Part shown: positions 15,188 to 24,017 of the stretch, piece by piece
Numbering within the stretch: position 1 is the stretch's first letter
Layout of the letters: every line of letters starts with the position of its first letter
Assembly (NCBI GenBank): GCA_041671045.1
Contig: JBAZCF010000009.1
Span: forward strand, 62,001 to 126,000
Length of the DNA: 64,000 nucleotides
Direction of reading: 5' to 3'
DNA from: Parachlamydiales bacterium
GTDB lineage: Bacteria > Chlamydiota > Chlamydiia > Chlamydiales > JABDDJ01
The notes under the pieces: model-generated
Told to the model about the DNA's origin: nothing
Database searches by the model: none
What the model saw: the letters and a program-made list of their open reading frames with translations, nothing else
Translations under genes and position numbers: made by a program

Positions 15188-16858
15188 CTAAAGTACTTTA
15201 GAATTAAGGACTGTTCGACGGACCAGATGGGTAAAGGCTGCAAGAGCTTCATCTTCCGTACAGATATAAGGTACTTTTTGCTGTTCCATCAGATACCTTT
15301 CTCCATGATATTGGACTCTGGCAATGATTTGGATCGTGGGATTCACTTGGCGTGCAGCATGGATAATCTCACACGTTTTAGCAGTATCGGGTATCGTAAT
15401 GATGAGATAGCGGGCATCGGCAAGATTGGCGTCTTTTAAGATATTTTCTTCCGCAGCATCGCCAAAAATTAGTGCATTATCCTCATCCAAAGCCGATACT
15501 GTATCAATATTGTGCTCGATAATCATCGGAATATAGCCTATCTTTCTAAGGATCTTTGAGACTTCCCTACCGATAGGTCCAAAACCCACAACCACAACTT
15601 TAGGTACGTACAGCTTCTTCATCTCCTGCGCTTTTGCCGAGCTTAGATTGAACTCTCTGAAAAATTTCATTCTAAGCAAGTAGGTTTCAGTATAATCCAA
15701 CATCTGGAAAAGCAACGGATTGATGGAAATGGAGATCAACGCGCAAGCGACTAAAATGTCGAAGCCATCATCCGGAAGCAGCTTCAGGTTCATCGCTTCT
15801 TCTGCAAGAATAAAGGAGAATTCTCCAATCTGTGCAAGTGAAATAGCAACTGTAAGAGCTACTTTCAGGGGGTACTTGAGGAAGATAGTGATAAGGTAAG
15901 CTGCTAAGGGCTTCACAATTAAGATCACGCTAATTAAGCCTATAAATAAGCCGAAATGAGTCACTATCGCCATCGGATTGAACAACATCCCTACTGATAA
16001 AAAGAAGATGATTGCAAAGATATCTTTAAAAGGAAGTGCATTGGCCGCTGCTTGATGCCTGACGCTTGTTTTTCCTATCACCATCCCTGCAATGAAGGCA
16101 CCTAATGCAATGGAAGTACCGAATACAACTGCTGATCCGGCAGCGATAACAAAAACAATTGCAAGAACCGTTAAAGTAAAAAGCTCTTGTGAACGGACAC
16201 GGGCAATATTTGTGAGGATAAACCCTACGACTTTATGCCCCCAAGTAAACATCAGGAGAGCTAAAACAACAAATTTACCCATAACAAATAACACTGATCC
16301 TATCAAGGAAGTGTATGAAAACGATGCACCTTCCGAAAGAGCTGAGATAGTTGGAAGGAGGATAAGGATGATCACAGTAAATATATCTTCGACAACTAAC
16401 CAGCCGACAGCAATATGTCCTTGCTGTGTATTCAACAAGTTTCTGTCAGAAAGTACGCGCACAAGAACGACTGTACTCGCAACGCCAATGGATAAGCCGA
16501 TGATAAGTCCAGCTACCAATGGCCAACCTGCAGCATAGACGATTGTAGTGCCAATAATCGTAGCAGCAAGTGTCTGAACCGTAGCGCCTGGGATTGCGAT
16601 ATTTTTTACGTTGATTAGGTCTTCTAGCTTGAAATGCATACCTACGCCGAAAAGCATAAGGATAACACCGATTTCGGCAAGTTGTTCAGAAATCGTTAAG
16701 TCCGCTACATAGCCCGGAGAATAAGGACCAATAACAAAGCCTGCAAGAAGGTAGCCTAAAATTGTCGGGAGGTTAAGGCGTTGCGTGATATAGCCGAGAA
16801 AGCTTGCTAATGAGAAACCGATGGTAAGTATCGCTACAATGGCTAAACTATGTTCCAT
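15188..16858 (-). CDS. CPA2-family cation/proton antiporter with TrkA-N domain (Kef/YbaL type)
   Basis: The 556-aa protein has about twelve membrane helices in the first 385 residues with the CPA2 hallmarks LNLPTILGYLLAGFVIGP, EIGVILMLFGVGMHF and GAFIAGMVIGKTSVRHQ. These are followed by a cytosolic Rossmann RCK/TrkA-N domain (VVVVGFGPIGREVSKILRKIGY, GDAAEENILKDANL). Such proteins exchange K+ or Na+ for protons under nucleotide control. It is oriented against pnp and lies between pnp and ftsH, which as I recall are adjacent in C. trachomatis. Confidence 0.9.
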   Translation of the reverse strand: MEHSLAIVAILTIGFSLASFLGYITQRLNLPTILGYLLAGFVIGPYSPGYVADLTISEQLAEIGVILMLFGVGMHFKLEDLINVKNIAIPGATVQTLAATIIGTTIVYAAGWPLVAGLIIGLSIGVASTVVLVRVLSDRNLLNTQQGHIAVGWLVVEDIFTVIILILLPTISALSEGASFSYTSLIGSVLFVMGKFVVLALLMFTWGHKVVGFILTNIARVRSQELFTLTVLAIVFVIAAGSAVVFGTSIALGAFIAGMVIGKTSVRHQAAANALPFKDIFAIIFFLSVGMLFNPMAIVTHFGLFIGLISVILIVKPLAAYLITIFLKYPLKVALTVAISLAQIGEFSFILAEEAMNLKLLPDDGFDILVACALISISINPLLFQMLDYTETYLLRMKFFREFNLSSAKAQEMKKLYVPKVVVVGFGPIGREVSKILRKIGYIPMIIEHNIDTVSALDEDNALIFGDAAEENILKDANLADARYLIITIPDTAKTCEIIHAARQVNPTIQIIARVQYHGERYLMEQQKVPYICTEDEALAAFTHLVRRTVLNSKVL

Positions 16859-16909
16859 AAGCGTATTAGGTGCCTCAGCAATGATTGCAGCTGTTCTTTA
16901 TTATAGCAA

Positions 16910-16940
16910 AACGGCGCTAATCCTTGCGGAAAGCGCCGTT
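16910..16940 (-). terminator. ftsH terminator
   Basis: A 9-bp stem (AACGGCGCT / AGCGCCGTT) is followed on the minus strand by TTTTGC. It lies 20 nt after the ftsH stop, between ftsH and the start of the antiporter gene. Confidence 0.65.
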
Positions 16941-16959
16941 CTTCATATAGCGTTTTCGA

Positions 16960-19719
16960 TTACACCCTGATATCAGGTTGAAGCTCCACAGGCTTGATCC
17001 CCTCTGTCGCTTTGATCGACGGCGGCGGCGGCGGCGGAGGTGTGAGAGGCATTTTTCTATTGAGTTCCTCTGCTTCACGAATGCGTTTCCGCTTCTCTTC
17101 AATATCCCACTTACCATTGATAATGAGATCTACGTCTTTCGCATCTAAAGTTTCAAACTCCATCAACATCTGCGTCATTAACTCAAGATGCTCTCTGTAC
17201 TTTAGAATAATCTCTTTGGCACGTCTATAAGCATTGTCCAAGAGCTGGCGCACTTCACTATCAATTGCACGGGCGGTTTCTTCGGAATATTTCTTTTCGT
17301 AATAGTTGGTAAGGCCTAAATGCTGTCCGGAATCTGAACGTTCATCATAGGCTACGAGACCGAGTTTTTCGCTCATCCCCCATTCACATACCATACTACG
17401 GGCTAAACTAGTCGCCTGTTCGATGTCTTGACGGGCACCACTGGAGATATCCCCTATAAAGACTTCTTCCGCAACACGTCCACCCATTAACACTGCAAGC
17501 TGATCGAAAGCTTCACGCTTCCACATACTGACACGATTCTTTTTAGGCAGGAAGAATGTCGCACCTAAAGACATGCCGCGTGGAATAATCGTCACCTTAT
17601 CAATCGGATCTGCATGCTCTACAACTAATCCCACGATAGCGTGACCGGATTCGTGATAGGCTGTTGTTTTCTTCTCTTCGTTATCTAGCTCTAAGCTGCG
17701 TCTTTCTTTTCCATAGAGCACTTTGTCGCGTGCTTCTGTCGCTTCTTGCATGGTAACGGCAGAACGCCCTTTACGGGCTGCCAACAATGCTGCTTCATTC
17801 AAGAGGTTGGCTAGGTCAGCGCCTGAAGAACCGGGAGTCGCACGTGCAATAGACATTAGATCGACGGAAGGATCTAATTTGATTTTGCGTGCATGGACTT
17901 TCAAGATATCATAACGGCCCTTAATGTCAGGCAAATTGATGATAACTCTACGGTCAAACCTTCCAGGACGCAATAGGGCTTTATCCAGCACATCCGGGCG
18001 GTTGGTCGCTGCCATCAGAATGACGCCTTCGTTAGTATCAAAGCCGTCCATTTCAACCAGAAGCTGGTTAAGCGTTTGTTCGCGTTCGTCATGACCCCCG
18101 CCAATGCCTGCACCTCTATGGCGACCCACAGCGTCGATCTCATCCATAAAGATGATGCAAGGTGCGTTTTTCTTCGCTTCGGAGAACATATCACGGATAC
18201 GGCTTGCACCTACACCGACAAACATCTCAACAAAGTCAGAGCCTGAGATAGAGAAGAATGGTCTGTCGGCTTCTCCAGCCACGGCTTTTGCAATAAGAGT
18301 CTTACCTGTACCCGGAGGACCGATCAAAAGAACGCCTTTGGGAATACGGCCGCCGAGGGCAGTGAATTTATTGGGCGACTTTAAGAAGTCGACAATCTCT
18401 TGTAATTCCTCGATAGCTTCGTCTACGCCGGCAACATCCTTAAATGTCAGTTTATTGGACCCTTTTTGCAGGAGTTTTGCAGGAGATTTGCCGAAATTCA
18501 TAGCGTTTGACCCCATCCCCTTCATTTGTCTTGCAAACAGGAAGTAGAGGGCGAATAACACCAGTAGGACAGGCAGAAGCGTCACGAGATAGCTCATATA
18601 ATTGGGAGCAGGCTCTTCGCTTTTAAAGGTTTTTTCCAGCACAAGGTTCAATGGCTGGTCAGGAGCTTTGAAAGAGGCGCCTTTATTGGCAGGAAAACGC
18701 TCCCACTCCTCTCTGGCTGTAGCAAACCATTGTGTGAATAAATCAGGATCTTGTTTTTCAAGGGCGCGAGTCGACAGTTCTTTGTTATTGAAGAACCAGA
18801 CAGTATTAGCGACGTTTTGGCGGGCTTTATCCAGCTGCACAGAGTTGTCATCTAATTTTGTATTGATTTGGTTGAGATCTTCAATCGTAGTTTTATAAGA
18901 ACGGACGCTGCGTAATGCGGCTAGCTTTGTACGGTTTTGAGCTGTATTCAACTCATTAACGGTCTGCTGCAAACTATCTAGGCTTTTCCCATAAACAGCA
19001 AGGCGGTTAGATGTGCTGAGATTGAGAGTGCTATTGACGCGGGATACATCATTATCAATAGACTTCAATGTCAATTTTAACGGTTCGCTGCCCACACCAA
19101 GGTAAGGGGATCTGAAATTTTTAATAAGGCCTGACAAAGCATTACCAAAAGCATCCACAGTTTGCTGAGGAGTTTCGGCGTTCATGGCGTCAAAGCGTTT
19201 TTTCAAATCAGCTAAAGACTCTGCCTTTTTGTTAGGCAATTGTTTAACAACAATGGAATAGTCTCTACTTGGGGTGCTATAGAAATCTTCGACAACGACA
19301 TAGCCCTCTTTCTGAAGAGGTTGACCTGTCAGCAGGAGGAACCATTCCGCAGCTTCAGTAATAGCTCCGCGCATAGCTTCCAGCTCGGAAGTGACGTGCT
19401 GCTGTTTTTGGGTAAGTTCTAACTGGTTGTAGAGAAGCTCCAGATATTTATAGCGCTGTTTGCCCTCTTCTGTCTCCCTATCCCTAAATTTGCCGCTAAA
19501 AGTGACAAGATTATCGTTGAGAGCTATTTTGCGGTTGTCTTCCGGTTGAAGTAGTTGGAGGTTGACCAAACTTTCTAGCTGATAACTAAAAGAGACGTTG
19601 GCTCTTTTCGTTTCGATCATGTTCTGGACAAGCATCATCAAAAGAAAGGCGGCCATAAGCAGCCAAACGAAACTGTTGGAGAAACCTTTCTTCATATCTT
19701 GTTTATTGTCATCATTCAT
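16960..19719 (-). CDS. ftsH: ATP-dependent zinc metalloprotease FtsH
   Basis: The 919-aa protein is longer than the usual 610-680 aa FtsH but similar to the long chlamydial form (about 913 aa in C. trachomatis, from memory). It has a membrane helix at residues 15-33, a large extracytoplasmic region of about 340 residues, a second helix (YLVTLLPVLLVLFALYFLFA), an AAA domain with Walker A GPPGTGKT at 467-474, the second region of homology, and the zinc site HESGH at 689-693. It degrades misfolded membrane proteins and short-lived regulators. The C-terminus holds a run of seven prolines encoded by a (GGC)n-type repeat at 17021-17038. Confidence 0.97.
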   Translation of the reverse strand: MNDDNKQDMKKGFSNSFVWLLMAAFLLMMLVQNMIETKRANVSFSYQLESLVNLQLLQPEDNRKIALNDNLVTFSGKFRDRETEEGKQRYKYLELLYNQLELTQKQQHVTSELEAMRGAITEAAEWFLLLTGQPLQKEGYVVVEDFYSTPSRDYSIVVKQLPNKKAESLADLKKRFDAMNAETPQQTVDAFGNALSGLIKNFRSPYLGVGSEPLKLTLKSIDNDVSRVNSTLNLSTSNRLAVYGKSLDSLQQTVNELNTAQNRTKLAALRSVRSYKTTIEDLNQINTKLDDNSVQLDKARQNVANTVWFFNNKELSTRALEKQDPDLFTQWFATAREEWERFPANKGASFKAPDQPLNLVLEKTFKSEEPAPNYMSYLVTLLPVLLVLFALYFLFARQMKGMGSNAMNFGKSPAKLLQKGSNKLTFKDVAGVDEAIEELQEIVDFLKSPNKFTALGGRIPKGVLLIGPPGTGKTLIAKAVAGEADRPFFSISGSDFVEMFVGVGASRIRDMFSEAKKNAPCIIFMDEIDAVGRHRGAGIGGGHDEREQTLNQLLVEMDGFDTNEGVILMAATNRPDVLDKALLRPGRFDRRVIINLPDIKGRYDILKVHARKIKLDPSVDLMSIARATPGSSGADLANLLNEAALLAARKGRSAVTMQEATEARDKVLYGKERRSLELDNEEKKTTAYHESGHAIVGLVVEHADPIDKVTIIPRGMSLGATFFLPKKNRVSMWKREAFDQLAVLMGGRVAEEVFIGDISSGARQDIEQATSLARSMVCEWGMSEKLGLVAYDERSDSGQHLGLTNYYEKKYSEETARAIDSEVRQLLDNAYRRAKEIILKYREHLELMTQMLMEFETLDAKDVDLIINGKWDIEEKRKRIREAEELNRKMPLTPPPPPPPSIKATEGIKPVELQPDIRV

Positions 19720-19812
19720 AAGCTAAACCAATTCAAATAATCTGTAATAATCTACAAAGTTGCATTATTCCACTCTATCAAAACTCCCATTCAGCCGCAA
19801 CGTTATTGGGTA

Positions 19813-21123
19813 TCACTCACGGGAAAGAGTAATCAAGAGGGGCAACTTATCATTAATTAAAGGGGGACCTAAGAATTCTGCAGTGACCGCATCCTTGTCC
19901 CAGATCACCGGAATAAGTTGCCTTAGAAAAGCGGGGACTTTCGAATCACTCCACCAATGACCTAACTCCTTATTGCGCGGGATTAACGTGGCGTGCGAGT
20001 CTCCCAAGCCTGCAAAATATTCACTGTCAGGCACTTGAACAGACACTTCCCCTTTCCACAGATTTTTCCATCCAGAATGGTTCCTAGCGCCGCTAATATT
20101 TCTCTCTAAGGTAATTTTCCATTCACCCCAGTGATTCTCCCCTAATTTAAGGGGTAGGCGTTCTGACTTCTGATCGGAAACTTGTAAGGCAAAAATATAT
20201 CCCCTGTCTACATAGAGAGTAGTCTGGCCTATAACGTAGGATTTATTCGCTGCATTTCCTTTCAAATCAATGACAATTCCCTCCATAAGAACTGAAGGGA
20301 CGGCGAAATCTTGATTCCTAAACAGGGCGTAAAGAATATGTTTTAAAACAAAAGGATGCAACTGAGCCCTATTATTACAGTCCACCATCCATCCACACCA
20401 ACCCTTTTCCACTGGAGGCAGCTGAGTGGAAATAAAATCTTCTAATTCATTCAATGTTTCCCCTAGACGAGCTAGAGGAGGCGCAATCTCTTTCCCAAAA
20501 TAGTTTGATAACTGCGGGATCAGGGCACTACGCATCTTCGCACGAGTATATTTCTCACTATAATTAGTGGGGTCATCGAAAGCTTGAATACTCTGCGCTT
20601 GGATATAGTCGAGGATATTTTTCTTAGTTAGTTTTAGGAAAGGACGATATAACACCAAGCCCTGATAAGTGCTTTTTTCTTGCATCCCTTTGGAAGAAAG
20701 CAATGAAGCGCCCTCAAAAACACGCTTTAATACAGTTTCAGCCTGATCATCCGCATGATGCGCTAATAGAACCCCAGCATAACCGTACTTCTGACAGACC
20801 TCCGCAAAAAAATTCAGCCGAGCCTCCCGGCAGGCCTCTTCCAGATTTCCTTGCATCAAGGAGGGATCCAAAGTCTTAAGATGCCAATCCAAATTTTTAG
20901 CTTTAACGATTTTTTCTAGAGTAAGAGCTTCTTGGGTACTCTCTGACCGCCAGCAATGATCGACATGAGCAACCCCTACTTCCAAACCAGGGAAGCGGTG
21001 CTTGCTATGGAAGGCGTGCAGCATAGCCATAGAGTCAGGTCCACCTGAAACTGCAAGCAATACTTTAGAACGGATAAGTCCGTATTTAAATAGGAAGTGA
21101 TGGAGGGTATCCGCCAAATGCAT
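19813..21123 (-). CDS. tilS: tRNA(Ile)-lysidine synthase
   Basis: The 437-aa protein has the PP-loop ATPase motif SGGPDS at residues 26-31, LLAHHADDQAETVL, and the RPFL...I..Y.....I...DPTN sequence typical of TilS. It converts cytidine 34 of tRNA-Ile(CAU) to lysidine so that it reads AUA. The start ATG at 21121-21123 shares a base with the stop of the upstream GYF-domain gene (TGATG), which favours it over a longer start at 21189. It lies between that gene and ftsH, as in Chlamydia. Confidence 0.95.
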   Translation of the reverse strand: MHLADTLHHFLFKYGLIRSKVLLAVSGGPDSMAMLHAFHSKHRFPGLEVGVAHVDHCWRSESTQEALTLEKIVKAKNLDWHLKTLDPSLMQGNLEEACREARLNFFAEVCQKYGYAGVLLAHHADDQAETVLKRVFEGASLLSSKGMQEKSTYQGLVLYRPFLKLTKKNILDYIQAQSIQAFDDPTNYSEKYTRAKMRSALIPQLSNYFGKEIAPPLARLGETLNELEDFISTQLPPVEKGWCGWMVDCNNRAQLHPFVLKHILYALFRNQDFAVPSVLMEGIVIDLKGNAANKSYVIGQTTLYVDRGYIFALQVSDQKSERLPLKLGENHWGEWKITLERNISGARNHSGWKNLWKGEVSVQVPDSEYFAGLGDSHATLIPRNKELGHWWSDSKVPAFLRQLIPVIWDKDAVTAEFLGPPLINDKLPLLITLSRE

Positions 21124-21467
21124 CAAGAACCGCGGGAATATATTGCAAGATACGTTAAGACAATTCCTAAAACCAGCAGCCAAAACCAAAAAGAAGAAGG
21201 ATCTTGGTAGGAAAGGGTCAGCTCGTCTCCTGCAGGATTGAGGAGAGGAGTTTTTTTTATCTCAGGGGCAATTTCTTGCGGGTCTTCAAAAAGCCGCTGC
21301 AGTTCAGGAACATGACGCGCAGGGGTCCACTTGTCGCTCCCCTCTTTTCGGACATAGAGGTCAGGAGTCAAAGCAGGGTGGGATTGCACTTCAGCCAAAG
21401 AGAAAGGCCCCTCTTCTTTGCCGTTCACCCATAAATACCATATCTTATTCTTAGCAATTTCCTGCAT
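21123..21467 (-). CDS. GYF_2-type domain protein with C-terminal membrane anchor
   Basis: The 114-aa protein begins KIWYLWVNGKEEGPFSLAEVQSH with a second part DLYVRKEGSDKWTPARHVPELQRLF. This is the GYF_2 (DUF4339) pattern, in which a WY-x-G-x-GP-F strand-turn binds proline-rich ligands. Residues about 90-110 form one membrane helix (FWFWLLVLGIVLTYLAIY). Translation is coupled to tilS through a TGATG overlap. A link to the proline-rich tail of FtsH encoded two genes downstream is a speculative possibility. Confidence 0.8.
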   Translation of the reverse strand: MQEIAKNKIWYLWVNGKEEGPFSLAEVQSHPALTPDLYVRKEGSDKWTPARHVPELQRLFEDPQEIAPEIKKTPLLNPAGDELTLSYQDPSSFWFWLLVLGIVLTYLAIYSRGS

Positions 21468-21491
21468 CTGCTATCTCGTTTTTATTATTAA

Positions 21492-21589
21492 TAGACTTCT
21501 TTCGACATTCCATTTGATTGTTAAAACTGCCACTTTTGGCATCTTTACCGGCAAATTTCTCTACCAAAGCGAATTTCGAAAGAAGTCTA
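21492..21589. repeat. 98-bp element with terminal inverted repeats
   Basis: A perfect 14-bp inverted repeat (TAGACTTCTTTCGA at 21492 and its complement ending at 21589) bounds 98 bp, and the similarity continues inward for about 15 further positions with some mismatches. A TA dinucleotide is found at both ends, as in TA-targeting MITEs. It sits in the 280-bp gap between two divergent genes. The 13-mer TTCGAAAGAAGTC from its right end recurs at 26546. Confidence 0.5.
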
Positions 21590-21745
21590 ATGCCATTCGT
21601 CGGAATTGTGACGAGGGCTATCGCATAAACAAACAATAAAAATTTCTTTGAATTTTTCTATCTATTGCAAGCTGGATAGTTAATTATGCAACAATGCAGC
21701 TTTTCAGTATAATATTACTAAAATATTGTTTTTAGCGGTTAGTTT

Positions 21746-22885
21746 ATGCCAATGTTGTGGAAATATTTAGTGTATGACTATTTAAAAGTCATGGCGCTAT
21801 GTACAATCTCATTTGTAGCTATCCTGCTAACCCTCCGTTTTGACGAAATTGCGCACTTTGCCTGCTTAGGTTCCTCTGCAGGAGAACTTGCCCAATTCAT
21901 CACCCTGCAGCTTCCTTATCTACTCCCGATCGCATTACCGATAGCAGCATTGATTTCCTCATACCTCCTTTTCTCACGTTTGTCCATACGCCAGGAACTG
22001 ACTGCTCTGAGAGCTTGCGGTGTGGGGCTGTTTGCTATTTTAACCCCTATCCTGATTACAGCGACCTTCCTGACGGCAGCGGACTTCTATCTAACGTCTG
22101 AGATAGCCTCACAAGCTCACCTCACGAATGGCCAGCTTCGCCATAAATTACGCACGATCAATCCCTTGATTCTCCTACAGAATAAACGTATCCTATCCAT
22201 GCAAGGTATCTCTTGCGAAACTTTAGGCACTTCCACCTACGCAGAATTTGCCGGCGATGTTTTCTTTGCCATCCCGGATATGCGCAACCAACGGATTGAC
22301 TTGGCCTTAGCACAATCTATCCGTGGAGATAAAAATGCCGTCATCGGAGAAAATGTCACATTTATCCTTCCCGTAGCAGAGGAAAATGGCTTTGACGCAT
22401 TAAACATTGAGAACATTTCCCTATTGGAAACACCTTACGACGCCTTCACTCCTGCGCTTCAACAGAAAAGTTGGAACGTCCATCCCGACCATCTTCAGCT
22501 TGCCCTTTTGAATCAGCACCTTACTGTACAGAAGGATAATTTGAGCCTCGCCTGTGAACAAAAGAACTCTGAACGATGCAAAGAGGCCAAGAAAAATATA
22601 TCTCGAGTCTATACTGAATTGGGCAGAAGAGTATCAGCAGCGCTCGCACTATTTACCTTCACGTTATTGGGGGCCGCATTTAGCATCCAGATTGGACGGC
22701 AGCAGCGCCGCTGGAGCATGCTTACTCTTGGTCTTCTATCCGGTGTTTTCCTGTTATGTTACTTTCTTGCCAAAAGTTTAGATGATAAGGTTGTTCCTGC
22801 ACTCTTATTATATTTTGTCCCCCAGCTTTTTTTGATAAGCTTGTCATCCTTCAAGCTCTACCGATTAAATCATGGGAAGGAGTAA
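21746..22885 (+). CDS. LptF/LptG-family (YjgP/YjgQ) permease, first of pair
   Basis: The 379-aa protein has the family layout: N-terminal helices (residues about 10-105, with the coupling segment SIRQELTALRACGVGL), a periplasmic jellyroll-like domain of about 170 residues, and three C-terminal helices. The family works as a dimer in the LptB2FG ABC complex that extracts lipopolysaccharide from the inner membrane. A second family member follows 54 nt downstream, as in C. trachomatis CT838/CT839. Which one is LptF and which LptG is not settled by sequence reading. Confidence 0.88.
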   Translation: MPMLWKYLVYDYLKVMALCTISFVAILLTLRFDEIAHFACLGSSAGELAQFITLQLPYLLPIALPIAALISSYLLFSRLSIRQELTALRACGVGLFAILTPILITATFLTAADFYLTSEIASQAHLTNGQLRHKLRTINPLILLQNKRILSMQGISCETLGTSTYAEFAGDVFFAIPDMRNQRIDLALAQSIRGDKNAVIGENVTFILPVAEENGFDALNIENISLLETPYDAFTPALQQKSWNVHPDHLQLALLNQHLTVQKDNLSLACEQKNSERCKEAKKNISRVYTELGRRVSAALALFTFTLLGAAFSIQIGRQQRRWSMLTLGLLSGVFLLCYFLAKSLDDKVVPALLLYFVPQLFLISLSSFKLYRLNHGKE

Positions 22886-22939
22886 TAGTTTGGGTAATAA
22901 ATCAGCCTCTGAAAATAATCCTCTGCGATACTAGTGTTT

Positions 22940-24013
22940 ATGCAAACTTGGAAAAAATATATTTGGATACAGCTGCTGCAAGCATTCTTTGGAACGCTCA
23001 TAGGATTTTACGCTCTCTATGTCCTCATTGATTTTTCCAATCAACTCGGCGCTTTCCGCAGTAAAGGCATCCATATTTCATGGCTCCAGTGGGGAGTCTA
23101 CTATGCTTTGGAGTTTGTACACCGCGCAGATGTTTTGATCCCTTTTGCATTAAGCTTAGCAACCATGCGTGTACTCCTAAGGTTGAACACTAACAATGAA
23201 CTAACAGCCTTGCAATGCGGAGGGCTCTCCTTACGTACCCTCATGCGTCCTTTCCTTATTCTAGGAATCCTTTGTACACTCTTTTTATATGCTAATGAGC
23301 AGTGGTTCATCCCGCGCTCTCTAGCTCAAGTCAAATTCCTTCACGCCATACGTAAGCAGAAACCTGCTAAGAATTTGCAAGTGGTTCCTCATACTCTTCC
23401 CCTAGGCAATAATGCTTTCTTCGTCTACCAAAACTACGAGCCTGACCAGCTACGGTTCTTTGATGCTTACTGGATTAAAAATATCCATGAAATCTATAAA
23501 ATCAAATATTTCTATCCTTACGCTCAAATCCCCTATGGCGAATTTGTAGAGTCCTTCAAGCGCGATGAAAAAGGTAAATTGAATGTGACTTCCTCCGATT
23601 CTTTTCTCGCTCTGACTGACCTTAAAATCAGCAATGACTCCCTTAAAACAGCCTCCGCTATTCCGGAACTGCAGCCTCTTTCCGAACTGTGGAGTGAAAT
23701 TAAATCCCCCGGAACAATGCTAACCCCGCGCGAAGCTCAGATCTCCACCGTCTTCTTCCACAAGGCATCCATGCCGTTGCTTTGCCTTATCGCCGTACTT
23801 ATTCCCGCCTCCTTCTGCACCCGTTTTGCACGGCAACTGCCCATTTTTCTTTACTACGCTATCGGTATTTTCTCTCTTATCGCGTTTTACCTTTTTCTTG
23901 ATGCCCTCACTGTCATTTCACGAAGGCAGCTGGCCGATCCTGCTTTTTTACTTCTCACCCCTATCGGCCTAACAATGCTTTTTGGACTGTACCGCTTCTA
24001 CAAAATGAGGTAG
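22940..24013 (+). CDS. LptF/LptG-family (YjgP/YjgQ) permease, second of pair
   Basis: The 357-aa protein has the same fold as its upstream neighbour: helices near residues 13-35, 55-80 and 95-115 with the motif RLNTNNELTALQCGGLSLRTLMRP, then a periplasmic domain and C-terminal helices (LPIFLYYAIGIFSLIAFYLF). It probably forms the LPS-exporting heterodimer with it. I use ATG 22940; a GTG two codons upstream is possible. It ends 4 nt before the murF-alr start, so the three genes form one operon joining LPS export to peptidoglycan precursor synthesis. Confidence 0.88.
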   Translation: MQTWKKYIWIQLLQAFFGTLIGFYALYVLIDFSNQLGAFRSKGIHISWLQWGVYYALEFVHRADVLIPFALSLATMRVLLRLNTNNELTALQCGGLSLRTLMRPFLILGILCTLFLYANEQWFIPRSLAQVKFLHAIRKQKPAKNLQVVPHTLPLGNNAFFVYQNYEPDQLRFFDAYWIKNIHEIYKIKYFYPYAQIPYGEFVESFKRDEKGKLNVTSSDSFLALTDLKISNDSLKTASAIPELQPLSELWSEIKSPGTMLTPREAQISTVFFHKASMPLLCLIAVLIPASFCTRFARQLPIFLYYAIGIFSLIAFYLFLDALTVISRRQLADPAFLLLTPIGLTMLFGLYRFYKMR

Positions 24014-24017
24014 AATT

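Noticed and set aside
21124..21189. Longer start of tilS at 21189
   Set aside because: The extra 22 codons overlap the GYF-domain gene; the TGATG overlap and PP-loop family N-terminus support 21123.
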